In this document: piece after piece, positions 1 through 7,854 of the stretch
Position numbering within the stretch: position 1 is the first letter of the stretch
How the letters are laid out: every line of letters begins with the position of its first letter
NCBI GenBank assembly: GCA_024698885.1
Contig: JAILQQ010000239.1
Span: 1-34,803, forward strand
Direction: 5' to 3'
Source: Lachnospiraceae bacterium
Lineage (GTDB): Bacteria; Bacillota; Clostridia; Lachnospirales; Lachnospiraceae
Length of the DNA: 34,803 nt
Position numbers and translations under genes: made by a program
The notes under the pieces: model-generated
Told to the model about the DNA's origin: nothing
The model's input: only the letters and a program-made list of their open reading frames with translations
Database searches by the model: none

Positions 1-1395
1 TTCGTATCTCGTCACATCAAAGGATTCCGCGACACAGGCTCTCGCCTCCCGCAGATCCTTAAACTCACCGGCCGTGATCATCTGTGCCAGGATGTTTCCG
101 ATCGCGGTCGCCTCTCCCGGGCCCGCAATGACCGGAACGCCGGTATATTTTGCCGTCAGCTCGTTCAGATAGCCGGCGTTACTGCCGCCGCCGATAATAT
201 GGATGCAGTCATACTTCCTGCCGGAAAGGGTCTCAATGGTCGAGAGCTTTTCCCCATAGCATTTCGCGAGGCTGTTATAGACAACGGCCGAAAGCTGAGG
301 CAGCGTCTCAGGCACCTCCTGGCCGGTCTCTTCACAGTACTGTCTGATCTCTGCCACCATATCCTGCGGTGATAAAAAGCGCTCGTCCTGACAGTCGACG
401 AGGGAGGCAATGGGCTCACGCGATGCCTCCTCGCAGATCTCCGCGTAGGATTTCTGCGGCGCAAGCTTCTCCCGTACCGACTGGATCATCCATAGGCCCA
501 TGATATTTGCCAGATAGGTGATCCGCCCCTGATAGCCCCCTTCATTGGTAAAGTTAGCCTTCATACTGGCTTCGGAGCAGTCAGCCTCCTGCCGCTCGAC
601 CCCCATTAAAGACCAGGTGCCGGAGCTGATATAGCAGATATCCGTATCGAGGCTCGGTACCGCCATGACCGCCGAGGCTGTATCATGGGTCGGTGGCAGT
701 ACGACCTGACAGTCATAACCCACCATTTCCCGGATCTCCCCGGTCAGACTGCCGACAACCGTGCCCGGCATCGCAACCTTCTGGAACATTTTTTCATTAT
801 AGCCGAGAAGCCGGATCAGCTCATGGTCCCAGTCTCTCGTCGCCGGATCGATCAGCTGGCTTGTGGTCGCCTCGGCATAATCCTGGACCTTCTGTCCGCA
901 GAGTCTGAAATGAAAATAATCCGGCAGCATCAGCATAGCCGCCGCCTTCTCCATATATTCCGGCGTCTGCTTTTTCACAGCCATCAGCTGGTAGATGGTA
1001 TTATAGATCGCCTTCTGGATCCCGGTGCGCCGGTAAAGCGACGCTTCATCGATCAGCCGGAACACCTCCTCATCCATGCCGTCGGTGCGGTGATCCCGGT
1101 ATCCCACTGCCGGTCCTAACATCTGATCGTTCTCATCAAGCAGAACGAAATCCACCCCCCAGGTATCGATCCCCACGCTGACAGGAACCTTTTCAAGTGC
1201 CGCGCACTTCTTCATCCCGGTAATGATCTCCCGAAACAGCCGCTCCACATCCCAGACTAACATCCCGTCCTTATGATCCATGCCGTTTGGGAAGCGGTAG
1301 ACCTCCTCGAGTGAAAGCTTCCCGTCCTGGAGGCTTCCCAGAATATGCCTCCCGCTGGAGGCGCCGATATCAATCGCCAGAAAATAATTCCCCAT
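1..1395 (-). CDS. Rhamnulokinase-family FGGY sugar kinase (3' end cut by window)
   Basis: The frame is open from an ATG at 1395 to the window edge (465 codons), so the C-terminus is missing. The N-terminus starts with the phosphate-binding motif FLAIDIGASSGRHILG, which is characteristic of rhamnulokinases among FGGY kinases. Further matches are GYRDHRTDGM, then YAEATTSQLIDPATRDWD in the sugar-binding domain, SSGTWSLMG, and the ATP-site motif IIGGGSNAGYLN near the end. The family phosphorylates L-rhamnulose at O1; close relatives act on L-fuculose. A site AGGAAGGG lies 9 nt before the ATG. It follows the unknown gene at 1411 by 15 nt, so both are probably one transcript with fucU. Because FucU and FucI are in the same locus, L-fuculose is as plausible a substrate as L-rhamnulose. 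The aldolase that should follow is not in the window. The family is confident, the substrate is inferred. Confidence 0.85.
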   Translation of the reverse strand, partial: MGNYFLAIDIGASSGRHILGSLQDGKLSLEEVYRFPNGMDHKDGMLVWDVERLFREIITGMKKCAALEKVPVSVGIDTWGVDFVLLDENDQMLGPAVGYRDHRTDGMDEEVFRLIDEASLYRRTGIQKAIYNTIYQLMAVKKQTPEYMEKAAAMLMLPDYFHFRLCGQKVQDYAEATTSQLIDPATRDWDHELIRLLGYNEKMFQKVAMPGTVVGSLTGEIREMVGYDCQVVLPPTHDTASAVMAVPSLDTDICYISSGTWSLMGVERQEADCSEASMKANFTNEGGYQGRITYLANIMGLWMIQSVREKLAPQKSYAEICEEASREPIASLVDCQDERFLSPQDMVAEIRQYCEETGQEVPETLPQLSAVVYNSLAKCYGEKLSTIETLSGRKYDCIHIIGGGSNAGYLNELTAKYTGVPVIAGPGEATAIGNILAQMITAGEFKDLREARACVAESFDVTRYE

Positions 1396-1410
1396 ACAGA
1401 TTTACCCTTC

Positions 1411-1929
1411 CTAGAACATACCGAATATTTTTTCGTTAAAGGCGTCATGGATCGTCTGATAATCGGCATACTGGATATGGGTATCCGCAAAGCTTGCGTT
1501 CCATTGATCCCGCAGCGTATCCGCCACCATAACACCTGTTTTTTTCTTTACCTTTTCCGGCTGAGAGCCCTCCGCTCCCTCGGGAGCGTTTTCGGAAGCA
1601 GCCGTTCTTACGGGCTTCTGTCCGCCGGCTTCCATAAGGATCGCCGGAAAGATATAGTAGATCGCGAAGAAATTCACGTTCACCTGGACATAGCCGCGGA
1701 TCCTGCCCCATTTCGTAAATTTTTCCTTCGTCGCCGCGATCACCGTATCGGCGATCTCCCGCGCCGTCTTCTCCTGATCCTCGCTTGCGTCCATCAGTTC
1801 CATCATTTCCGTGAAGAAATGCCCGTAAGTCTCACGGAAATAATTCATATTTGCCTCATATTTCTTTTTCTTTACCCGCTTCATCATGTCAGGCATGTCG
1901 TTGTAGATCGTAATAATGTTATCCAGCAT
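1411..1929 (-). CDS. Conserved hypothetical protein, 172 aa
   Basis: I do not recognise this protein. The start at 1929 is chosen because AAGGA lies a few bases before it; an in-frame extension to 2118 would run through the structured spacer and lacks a ribosome site. The protein begins MLDNIITIYNDMPDMMKRVKKKKYE, is mainly helical and charged, has a hydrophobic stretch VNFFAIYYIFPAILMEAG near residue 90, then a charged, probably disordered segment rich in Glu, Pro and Lys, and a C-terminal helical part ending NEKIFGMF. There is no signal peptide and no clear transmembrane helix. It lies between fucU and the rhamnulokinase-type gene, with only 15 nt to the latter, so it is probably co-expressed with sugar catabolism. 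No function is claimed. Confidence 0.75.
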   Translation of the reverse strand: MLDNIITIYNDMPDMMKRVKKKKYEANMNYFRETYGHFFTEMMELMDASEDQEKTAREIADTVIAATKEKFTKWGRIRGYVQVNVNFFAIYYIFPAILMEAGGQKPVRTAASENAPEGAEGSQPEKVKKKTGVMVADTLRDQWNASFADTHIQYADYQTIHDAFNEKIFGMF

Positions 1930-2001
1930 AGTCCTTCCGCCGTTTCTTGATTTTTCAGGCAACCCGGTCCGGACTGCCCTGTTCGGCAATGATCCGATCT
2001 G

Positions 2002-2037
2002 CCTGCCTGCCGGATCGGAAATGATCCGGCCAGCAGG
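2002..2037. repeat. Bulged hairpin, possible degenerate relative of the triple-hairpin element
   Basis: CCTGC (2002-2006), two unpaired bases, GCCGGATC (2009-2016), a 6-nt loop, GATCCGGC (2023-2030), two bases, GCAGG (2033-2037) form a strong stem with an internal loop. The spacer 1930-2101 also carries a second partial copy of the AATGATCCG word at about 1989. The 13-nt word GGAAATGATCCGG matches the end of the dispersed triple-hairpin element, but here on the opposite strand. It lies in the leader of the unknown gene at 1411. No convincing promoter was seen in this spacer. Confidence 0.5.
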
Positions 2038-2101
2038 CGCCTTACCCAATTGCACAGCAAATGATCCTTTGATCCTTACCGTTTCAATTTTAGTATAAAA
2101 A

Positions 2102-2542
2102 TTATTCCACGACAACACCCTTTTGAAGCATTACATTCGCGTACAGAGCCGATTCACCCGTCGCAAGGATCGCGTAACAGGTTTTGGTCTCCTCATAGAA
2201 CTGAAAGCGTTCGATCTGGCCGATGGCTTTCTCGCCTCTTTCGTCATGCTTCTTCACGATCTCCTTATAGGTGTCCCAGATCGGCGTTTCAACGTTGTCG
2301 CCCGGCATAACCTCCATCAGATTCACCGGATGCTCCACATAAGTATCAAGCGGAAATACCGTCAGTATCGCGTCTAAAAGCTCCGGCACGCCATGGCCGT
2401 CGCAGCGGATCACGATGCAGTCCTTCCCCATGGATTCTGCCGGGAAATTGCCGTCACCGATCACCAGTCTGTCACTGTGCCCCATCTCATTCAGTACCAT
2501 GAGAAGCTCCGGGGACAGAATTTTCGGAATACCCTTTAACAT
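2102..2542 (-). CDS. fucU: L-fucose mutarotase (RbsD/FucU family)
   Basis: This 146-residue cytoplasmic protein catalyses anomer interconversion of L-fucose (and related pyranoses), feeding the right anomer to the isomerase. The family hallmark is at the N-terminus: MLKGIPKILSPELLMVLNEM followed by GHSD and the VIGDGNFPA motif, with His22 and Asp30 as likely catalytic residues. The C-terminus contains YAILATGESALYANVMLQKGVV, typical of FucU. The start at 2542 follows AAAGGAG at good spacing. A longer frame begins at 2605, but its first 21 residues are translation of the dispersed hairpin element and should not be annotated as protein. It is upstream of the unknown gene and the rhamnulokinase-type kinase, consistent with a fucose/rhamnose route. 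Family assignment is strong. Confidence 0.92.
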   Translation of the reverse strand: MLKGIPKILSPELLMVLNEMGHSDRLVIGDGNFPAESMGKDCIVIRCDGHGVPELLDAILTVFPLDTYVEHPVNLMEVMPGDNVETPIWDTYKEIVKKHDERGEKAIGQIERFQFYEETKTCYAILATGESALYANVMLQKGVVVE

Positions 2543-2557
2543 AAAATTCTCCTTTCC

Positions 2558-2640
2558 TGCGCCGATCTGCTTGCAGATCGTGCGCTTAGGCATGAACCTG
2601 TTCATGCCGATCCGGTCAGTTTTCTGACCGGATCATTTCC
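2558..2640 (-). repeat. Triple-hairpin dispersed element, copy A
   Basis: Three consecutive inverted repeats read on the plus strand: CGATCTGC/GCAGATCG (2563-2580, closed further by GCGC on both sides), GGCATGAAC/GTTCATGCC (2589-2608), and GATCCGGTCAG/CTGACCGGATC with a TTTT loop (2609-2634), followed by the conserved word ATTTCC. The same layout recurs at 6607, 17580 and 22391. In the minus (gene) direction its end runs straight into the AAAGGAG ribosome site of fucU. Confidence 0.9.
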
Positions 2641-2665
2641 TCTCCGTTCCGATTTGCTTTTAAAA

Positions 2666-2689
2666 GGGGCAGGGATAAATCCCTGCCCC
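2666..2689 (-). terminator. Rho-independent terminator after the sugar-binding protein gene
   Basis: GGGGCAGGGA, loop TAAA, TCCCTGCCCC forms a perfect 10-bp GC-rich stem. On the minus strand it is followed by TTTT, and on the plus strand by a T-rich run too, so it can act in both directions. It lies 56 nt beyond the stop of the binding-protein gene and before fucU, and probably ends the transporter operon. Confidence 0.85.
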
Positions 2690-2702
2690 TGATTTTCTTG
2701 TC

Positions 2703-2730
2703 TGCGCCGATTGCTTCGCAATCGCCCGCT
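2703..2730 (-). repeat. Partial copy (first stem only) of the triple-hairpin element
   Basis: CGATTGC, loop TTC, GCAATCG with the same TGCGC lead-in as stem 1 of the full element, but one base pair shorter and without stems 2 and 3. It lies just after the stop codon of the sugar-binding protein gene and before the terminator at 2666. Confidence 0.6.
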
Positions 2731-2744
2731 CACCTTATGTCAGA

Positions 2745-4010
2745 TTAGTCGTAAAGGTTCGGAGCGATGGTAGCATCGTTCATGTTGTCTGCATTGTACC
2801 AATAACCGGCAGTCGGGAAATCCTCAACCGTGTCGCCGTTTGCAGCCATGGTCAGACCATACAGTGTGTAGTAACCCATCATCAGAGGAGACTGGGTAAC
2901 AGCACCATACATGGTTCCGTCTTCAATTGCGCCCTTGATGATAGAGCCGGCATCAAAACCGATACCGATCATGTCGCCTGCAGCCGCATCCGTACCAAGC
3001 AGGGATAAGTTGCTGTCAGCAGCCAGAACACCTTCTGCTGCGGTCTGGTTGGAACCGAAGATACCGATCGTATCTGCCTTACTCATGATAGCCTGAGCAG
3101 CGGTGGAGCAAAGCTCAACAGTGGTCTGAGCCGGAACTGCTACTTCGATCACAACATCAGTGTCGCCGTCATCAGCGCCTTCTGCCTTGTTTACATATAA
3201 CTCGTTGCCTTCTACGGAAACCGTCTTGCCATCCGCATGAAGCAGCTCGATCATCTTGTTGATGAAGCCAAGACCACGCTGCTGGATGTTCAGAGCGGTA
3301 GCATCCTGGTTTACTTCACCGATTCTTACCTGCGCGTCAGCACCGGCAATAACGTCCTTCAGAGCTTCATACATATTCTCAGCGGCAACCTCACCGGCCT
3401 GGCTGTTGTCGGTAGCGATCGTAGCTACGATAGAGCCTTCGGGAGCATCCGCAACACCCGTATCAAATGCGATTACCGGGATACCCTTGTCTGCGCAGTC
3501 CTTTAAGGAATCCAGAACAGAGGTGGTATCGCAAGCTGCCAGAGCGATTCCGGGAGGGTTGCTGTTGATATCGGAATTCAGCATATTAACCTGATCAGCG
3601 ATATCGGACTCGGAGTTCGGGCCATGAGCATCATAGGTAACACCTAACTCTTCCGCTGCCATATCCATACCCGTTAAAGCTGCCTGCCAATAGGTGGACT
3701 GGAAAGACTTAACGTCTACAGGGAAATTATACGCATCTTTTGCTACTACACCGTCAAACTGCGTGCCGCTGGTGAACTCACCTGAGCCGCCTGCTGCCGG
3801 AGCTGCCGCTTCCTCAGCCGGAGCTTCCTCAGCCGGAGCTGCTTCTTCCGCAGCCGGAGCTTCCTCAGCCGGAGCTTCCTCAGCCGGAGCTGCTTCCTCG
3901 GTAGCTGCGGGCTCTTCTGCCGGAGCTGCCGGTTCTGCGCCGCCGCAGCCGATCAGTAAGCTAGCTGCTAACGTTGCGCTTAATAACGTTGCCAGTAATT
4001 TCTTTTTCAT
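2745..4010 (-). CDS. ABC sugar transporter, substrate-binding lipoprotein (RbsB type)
   Basis: 421 residues. It begins with a lipoprotein signal MKKKLLATLLSATLAASLLIGCGG, with the lipidated Cys near residue 22. A low-complexity Ala/Glu/Pro linker (about residues 25-72) follows, then a type I periplasmic-binding domain of the Peripla_BP_4 family, recognisable by FQSTYWQAALTGMDMAAEELG, SDIADQVNMLNSDINSNPPGIAL, and GIPVIAFDTGV. It would hold the sugar outside the membrane and deliver it to the two permeases encoded upstream. The ribosome site AAAAAGGAG precedes the ATG. The sugar cannot be read from the sequence; operon context suggests a 6-deoxyhexose, pentose or polyol. The gene is last in the transporter operon, after a hairpin at 4047 that may protect its mRNA and raise its level. 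Confidence 0.93.
   Translation of the reverse strand: MKKKLLATLLSATLAASLLIGCGGAEPAAPAEEPAATEEAAPAEEAPAEEAPAAEEAAPAEEAPAEEAAAPAAGGSGEFTSGTQFDGVVAKDAYNFPVDVKSFQSTYWQAALTGMDMAAEELGVTYDAHGPNSESDIADQVNMLNSDINSNPPGIALAACDTTSVLDSLKDCADKGIPVIAFDTGVADAPEGSIVATIATDNSQAGEVAAENMYEALKDVIAGADAQVRIGEVNQDATALNIQQRGLGFINKMIELLHADGKTVSVEGNELYVNKAEGADDGDTDVVIEVAVPAQTTVELCSTAAQAIMSKADTIGIFGSNQTAAEGVLAADSNLSLLGTDAAAGDMIGIGFDAGSIIKGAIEDGTMYGAVTQSPLMMGYYTLYGLTMAANGDTVEDFPTAGYWYNADNMNDATIAPNLYD
3800..3910 (-). repeat. 15-bp tandem repeats encoding the lipoprotein linker
   Basis: The unit TTCCTCAGCCGGAGC (plus-strand view) is repeated with small variations and encodes APAEE-type pentapeptides between the lipid anchor and the binding domain. 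Units are multiples of three, so copy-number changes would alter linker length without frameshift. Confidence 0.85.
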
Positions 4011-4046
4011 GCTTTTCTCTCCTTTTTGAAATATAAAATAATGTTT

Positions 4047-4071
4047 ATATGAACACTTGCGTGTTGCATAT
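4047..4071 (-). promoter_or_regulatory. Intercistronic hairpin between permease and binding-protein genes
   Basis: ATATG-AACAC, loop TTGC, GTGTT-(G)-CATAT gives a 10-bp stem with one bulge. There is no T-run after it. Such hairpins between transporter genes commonly stabilise the downstream mRNA of the binding protein, which is needed in excess; that role is inferred. Confidence 0.55.
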
Positions 4072-4084
4072 CAGCTTTACAGTT

Positions 4085-5065
4085 TTACTGTTCCTTCGCC
4101 AGTCTCCTTCTCTTGATAACATCGATGATAACCGCGCCGATCAGAACGATGCCGGTCACGATCTGCTGCCAGTTCGCCTGTAAGCCCACATAGGGAAGAC
4201 CGGTCTTTAAAAGCACGATGACAAATACGCCCGCCAGGGTTCCAAGCACCGAACCGTAGCCGCCGGTAGCGGAAACACCGCCGACGAACACACCGCCGAT
4301 CGCGTCAAGCTCAAGGCCGGCACCGGTTCCCGGCTGCACCGTCGGCACCACGGCCGCGTAGGCGATAGCTGCCAGTCCCGCGAAAAGCCCGCAGACCGTA
4401 TAGGCCATGACATGATAAAACTTTACGTTGACGCCCGAAAGCGTGATTGCCTCTTTATTACTGCCGATCGCGATCGTATATCTGCCAAAGCGCGTATGAT
4501 TTAATACAAACTCCATGATCAGAACAAAGATCACCACGAGGACAAAACCGATCGGAATCTTTGTCGCGCTTCGCCCCGAACCGAAGGTCAGCTTGAAGAT
4601 CGAATGGAACCATCCGCCCGGCTGCTTATTCGTCGGCCACGGCGTCGCCATGATCATGGAACTTACGCCGCGGGTGATCATGCAGGTACAGAGCGTCGCC
4701 AGAAACGGCGGCAGACCCATGATACCGATCAGGCTTCCGTTGGCTAAACCTACGATACAGCCAAGCAGGATACAGATCAACATGGCCAGTACCACCGGAA
4801 TGTTAAAATCTCTGATCAGTCTTCCGGCGATCAGCGCATAACAGACCATGCCGGTTCCGATGGAAAGATCCACGCCCGAGGTAATCAACGGGAAGGTCAC
4901 GCCGATCGCCATTAGGACATCATAATAGGAAAAGTCCAACATCGAAAGGATCGAGGAATACTTCCGAAACTCCGGGCTGAATATCATATAGATAACTACC
5001 AGAGCAATGATCACCAGCAATACGATAAATCTCTGATCCGATAAAATTGATTTTTTCTTTGCCAT
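4085..5065 (-). CDS. ABC sugar transporter permease 2 (RbsC/BPD_transp_2 family)
   Basis: 326 residues and highly hydrophobic, with roughly eight to ten membrane segments. Family motifs are GVTFPLITSGVDLSIGTGM in the N-terminal half, LPPFLATLCTCMITRGVSS, the cytoplasmic loop FGRYTIAIGSNKEAITLSGV that contacts the ATPase, and ELDAIGGVFVGGVSATGGYGS near the C-terminus. The C-terminal end DVIKRRRLAKEQ is cytoplasmic. It lies 17 nt after the ATPase gene and 74 nt before the binding-protein gene. It differs clearly from the other permease at 6694, so the channel is probably a heterodimer, as in the YtfT/YjfF galactofuranose system of E. coli. The family is certain, the substrate unknown. Confidence 0.92.
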   Translation of the reverse strand: MAKKKSILSDQRFIVLLVIIALVVIYMIFSPEFRKYSSILSMLDFSYYDVLMAIGVTFPLITSGVDLSIGTGMVCYALIAGRLIRDFNIPVVLAMLICILLGCIVGLANGSLIGIMGLPPFLATLCTCMITRGVSSMIMATPWPTNKQPGGWFHSIFKLTFGSGRSATKIPIGFVLVVIFVLIMEFVLNHTRFGRYTIAIGSNKEAITLSGVNVKFYHVMAYTVCGLFAGLAAIAYAAVVPTVQPGTGAGLELDAIGGVFVGGVSATGGYGSVLGTLAGVFVIVLLKTGLPYVGLQANWQQIVTGIVLIGAVIIDVIKRRRLAKEQ

Positions 5066-5082
5066 AATATCCCCCTGTTATC

Positions 5083-6588
5083 CTACGCGATATCCCGCGT
5101 TGCCTTATCCATGATTTTCTCCTGCGTCGCCTCCGCGATATCCAGCTCGCCGGTCTTCTTGCCCTCGCACATCACGACGATGCGGTCGCTCATACGCAGG
5201 ATCTCGGTCATTTCGGAGGAGATCATGATGATGGACTTGCCTTCCTCCGCCAACCGGTTCATCAGCTTATAAATCTCGTTCTTCGCGCCGACGTCGATAC
5301 CTCTGGTAGGTTCGTCAAAGATCAGGATATCACAGTTTCGTACCAGCCATTTCGCGATAACCACCTTCTGCTGGTTTCCGCCGGAAAGATTGACCACTAG
5401 CGTATCGGCGCTCGGCGTCTTGGTGGACAGCTCGTCGATGTATTTCTGCGTTATCTTCTCTTCCTCGGCCTTATCGATAAAAGCACCCTTCATATACTTT
5501 TCAAGCGTCGCCAGGGTCGAATTCTCTATAATGGACTTCTGTACCACAATCCCGTAGCGCTTACGGTCCTCGGAAAGATAGCCGATCCCGTATTTCACGG
5601 CATCCTGCGGCGAATTGATCGTCACCTTCTGGCCGTTTACGTAGATATCGCCGCTGGTCTTCGGGTCCGCGCCAAAGAGCGCTCTCGCCGTTTCGGTACG
5701 GCCGGCTCCCATAAGGCCTGAAAAACCAAGGATCTCGCCCTTTCTCAGTTCAAAGCTCACGTCCTGCACCATACGGCCGGCGTTCAGATGCTCGACCTTG
5801 AGCACCACCGGCGCATCCGCGGGAACATGGCTCTCCGTCTTCGGATCCTCGTAGATCACGCGGCCCACCATCATATTGATGATATCTTCCTTGGTACAGT
5901 CGTTTGTGATCAGCGTTCCGACATAGCCGCCGTCCCGCATGACCGTTACCCGGTCGGTGATCACCTTGATCTCATCCATACGGTGGGAGATATAAACGAT
6001 CGCCATTCCCTTGTCTCTGAGGTCGCGGATGATCGTGAACAGATCCTCGATCTCCTTTTCTGTCAGAGCCGCGGAGGGCTCGTCGAAAACGATGACCTTC
6101 GCCTGATGGGAGATGGCTTTGGCGATCTCGCACATCTGCTGCTTACCGACAGTCAGATCGCTCATTTTCGCCTTAGGGTCGATCTGGATCTTCAGCTCGT
6201 CAAACAGCTTGTTTGATTCTTCGATCATCTTTTTATCATCGATCCGGAAGCCCTTCATGAATTCCCGGCCGATGAATATATTCTGCGCCACGGTCAGGTC
6301 GCCGACCATGTTCAGCTCCTGATGCACGATAACGATACCGGCATCCTGCGCTTCCCTCGTATTATGGAACTCGATCTCCCTGCCTTCAAAGGTGATCTTT
6401 CCCGAATCCTTCGAATAGATGCCTGTCAGCACCTTCATTAACGTTGACTTCCCGGCACCGTTTTCTCCCATCAGCGCGTGAACCTCACCGCATCTTACGT
6501 CAAAATGCACATGGTCAAGCGCGTGGACACCCGGAAAGGATTTATCAATATCCTCCATGACCAGGATAGCTTCATTCGTCTCGCTCAT
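5083..6588 (-). CDS. ABC sugar transporter, double ATP-binding subunit (RbsA/MglA type)
   Basis: 501 residues with two fused nucleotide-binding domains, as usual for monosaccharide importers. Domain 1 has Walker A GENGAGKST (residues 41-49), a degenerate signature LTVGKQQM, and Walker B VIVFDEPSAAL. Domain 2 has a modified Walker A GLMGAGRTE, signature LSGGNQQK and Walker B ILIFDEPTRGID. The modified second Walker A is normal for this family. It energises import through the permeases at 6694 and 4085. The start at 6588 follows AAAGGGGG at 8 nt. A full triple-hairpin element fills the gap to the upstream permease gene (6607-6693). Confidence 0.95.
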   Translation of the reverse strand: MSETNEAILVMEDIDKSFPGVHALDHVHFDVRCGEVHALMGENGAGKSTLMKVLTGIYSKDSGKITFEGREIEFHNTREAQDAGIVIVHQELNMVGDLTVAQNIFIGREFMKGFRIDDKKMIEESNKLFDELKIQIDPKAKMSDLTVGKQQMCEIAKAISHQAKVIVFDEPSAALTEKEIEDLFTIIRDLRDKGMAIVYISHRMDEIKVITDRVTVMRDGGYVGTLITNDCTKEDIINMMVGRVIYEDPKTESHVPADAPVVLKVEHLNAGRMVQDVSFELRKGEILGFSGLMGAGRTETARALFGADPKTSGDIYVNGQKVTINSPQDAVKYGIGYLSEDRKRYGIVVQKSIIENSTLATLEKYMKGAFIDKAEEEKITQKYIDELSTKTPSADTLVVNLSGGNQQKVVIAKWLVRNCDILIFDEPTRGIDVGAKNEIYKLMNRLAEEGKSIIMISSEMTEILRMSDRIVVMCEGKKTGELDIAEATQEKIMDKATRDIA

Positions 6589-6606
6589 TCGTCTGTCCCC
6601 CTTTTC

Positions 6607-6693
6607 TGCGCCGATTTGCTCTGCAAATCGTGCGCTTAGGCACTATCTTCAGATTGTGCCGATTCAGTCAGGTTTCCTGACTGAATCATTTCC
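6607..6693 (-). repeat. Triple-hairpin dispersed element, copy B
   Basis: Same three-stem layout as copy A but with changed bases that keep pairing: stem 1 CGATTTGC/GCAAATCG, stem 2 GGCACTATCT/AGATTGTGCC (one mismatch), stem 3 GATTCAGTCAGG/CCTGACTGAATC. It ends exactly at the stop codon of the upstream permease (6694) and leads into the ribosome site of the ATPase gene, so it fills the whole intercistronic gap inside the transporter operon. Confidence 0.9.
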
Positions 6694-7674
6694 TTAATTC
6701 TTTCTGCGTCTTGCCATGACATCGGCATAAACCACTACGATAACGATCAGGCCCGTCACGATCAGCTGGATATCCTTGGCAAAGCCAAGCGCCAGGATAC
6801 CCTCCTGCAGAAGAGAGATGATCAGCACACCGATCACCGTACCGCCGATAGAGGCCAGACCGCCGACCATGGAAGTACCTCCCATGACGCATCCCGCGAT
6901 CGCTTCGTTATTATACTGATCGCCGTAACCGGGCTGCACTGTCGTATAGGCGCCTACAAAGAAGATCGCCGCGATCCCCACGAGCGTCCCGCAGATGACA
7001 TACGCGAGCATCTTCCATTTCTTGGTATCCACGCCCGAAAGCCGCACCGCCTCCTCGTTGCTGCCGAGGCAGAGAATATAACGGCCGGGTTTGGTATTAT
7101 TCAGGACGATCATACAGATTGCCGCAGCAACCAGGAATATCACGAGTCCCACCGGAAAGCCGTTATAGCTGACCAGATTTCTGAACCAGCCGTTATCCGG
7201 ATCCGTTGAAAGCGGCCAGCTGACTGACTGGGTCTTTGTATATACCGCCGCGACACCCTTTGCGATATTCATCGAAGCCATGGAAACGATGAAGGGAGGG
7301 ATCGTCCAGTAGGAAACGAGGTACCCGTTCAGTGAACCGAAGATAAACCCGATGATAATACTCATGATGATGGAAACGATCACCGGCGCTCCCTTAAATA
7401 CCATGGTATAACCGGAGATCAGCGCACAGCAGAACATGACCGGACCGATGGAAAAGTCGATCCCGCCCGTCGCTATGACAAAGGTGACGCCTAAGGACAG
7501 AAAACCAAGGAAATACACGTAATTCATAACGCTTAAGATACGCGCCTTTCCGAAGAACCCCGGCACCAGCAGACAAAAGGCGACATACATCAGGATCATG
7601 ACACAAAACAGTATGATTCTGTTAAAGCCGACTTTTTTCACAAAAGGATTCTGTTTGAACTTGCTCAATCTCAT
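6694..7674 (-). CDS. ABC sugar transporter permease 1 (RbsC/BPD_transp_2 family)
   Basis: About 326 residues, a multi-spanning membrane protein. Motifs: SLGVTFVIATGGIDFSIGPVMF, IPPFIVSMASMNIAKG, the ATPase-contact loop PGRYILCLGSNEEAVRLSGV, and NEAIAGCVMGGTSMVGGLAS. The start is uncertain. The ATG at 7674 has GGAGG only two bases upstream, which is very short. A TTG at 7668 has ideal 8-nt spacing, and a TTG at 7686 would put the ribosome site inside the gene. It is the first gene of the transporter operon, 110 nt behind a good promoter (7784-7812). It is paired with the second, distinct permease at 4085. Confidence 0.92.
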   Translation of the reverse strand: MRLSKFKQNPFVKKVGFNRIILFCVMILMYVAFCLLVPGFFGKARILSVMNYVYFLGFLSLGVTFVIATGGIDFSIGPVMFCCALISGYTMVFKGAPVIVSIIMSIIIGFIFGSLNGYLVSYWTIPPFIVSMASMNIAKGVAAVYTKTQSVSWPLSTDPDNGWFRNLVSYNGFPVGLVIFLVAAAICMIVLNNTKPGRYILCLGSNEEAVRLSGVDTKKWKMLAYVICGTLVGIAAIFFVGAYTTVQPGYGDQYNNEAIAGCVMGGTSMVGGLASIGGTVIGVLIISLLQEGILALGFAKDIQLIVTGLIVIVVVYADVMARRRKN

Positions 7675-7721
7675 TACCTCCCTCAAAAGCCCCGTTCCTT
7701 CTGAAACCAGGCCCTGCCTTT

Positions 7722-7743
7722 GTGCGAATTATTTGTAATTCAC
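7722..7743. promoter_or_regulatory. Inverted repeat in the transporter leader, possible operator
   Basis: GTGCGAATTA, spacer TTTG, TAATTCAC is an imperfect AT-rich inverted repeat about 40-60 nt downstream of the predicted transcription start of the transporter operon. A second small one (GAATT, 5 nt, AATTC) lies at about 7758-7772. Either may bind a regulator; neither resembles the LacI-type operator near fucI. Confidence 0.35.
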
Positions 7744-7783
7744 GGACGAATCCGCCGGAATTTGTCTAATTCTCACAAAATCG

Positions 7784-7812
7784 ATTATAGCCTAATTCTG
7801 CATCCGGCACAA
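7784..7812 (-). promoter_or_regulatory. Promoter of the ABC transporter operon
   Basis: On the minus strand a consensus -10 box TATAAT (7784-7789) is preceded by exactly 17 bp and a weak -35 box TTGTGC (7807-7812). It lies between the gatZ-like stop and the first permease start and would drive permease 1, ATPase, permease 2 and the binding protein. The weak -35 box suits an activator-dependent promoter. Confidence 0.65.
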
Positions 7813-7854
7813 CCAAAACATATCGGAAAATGCGGGAATAAAATGGTACGATAG

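Noticed and set aside
2542..2605. N-terminal extension of FucU (start at 2605)
   Set aside because: The 21 extra residues are encoded by the triple-hairpin element, and the family N-terminus and ribosome site fit the start at 2542.
3800..3910. Phase-variable repeat switching the binding protein on and off
   Set aside because: Repeat units are 15 bp, so changes would not shift the frame; only linker length could vary.
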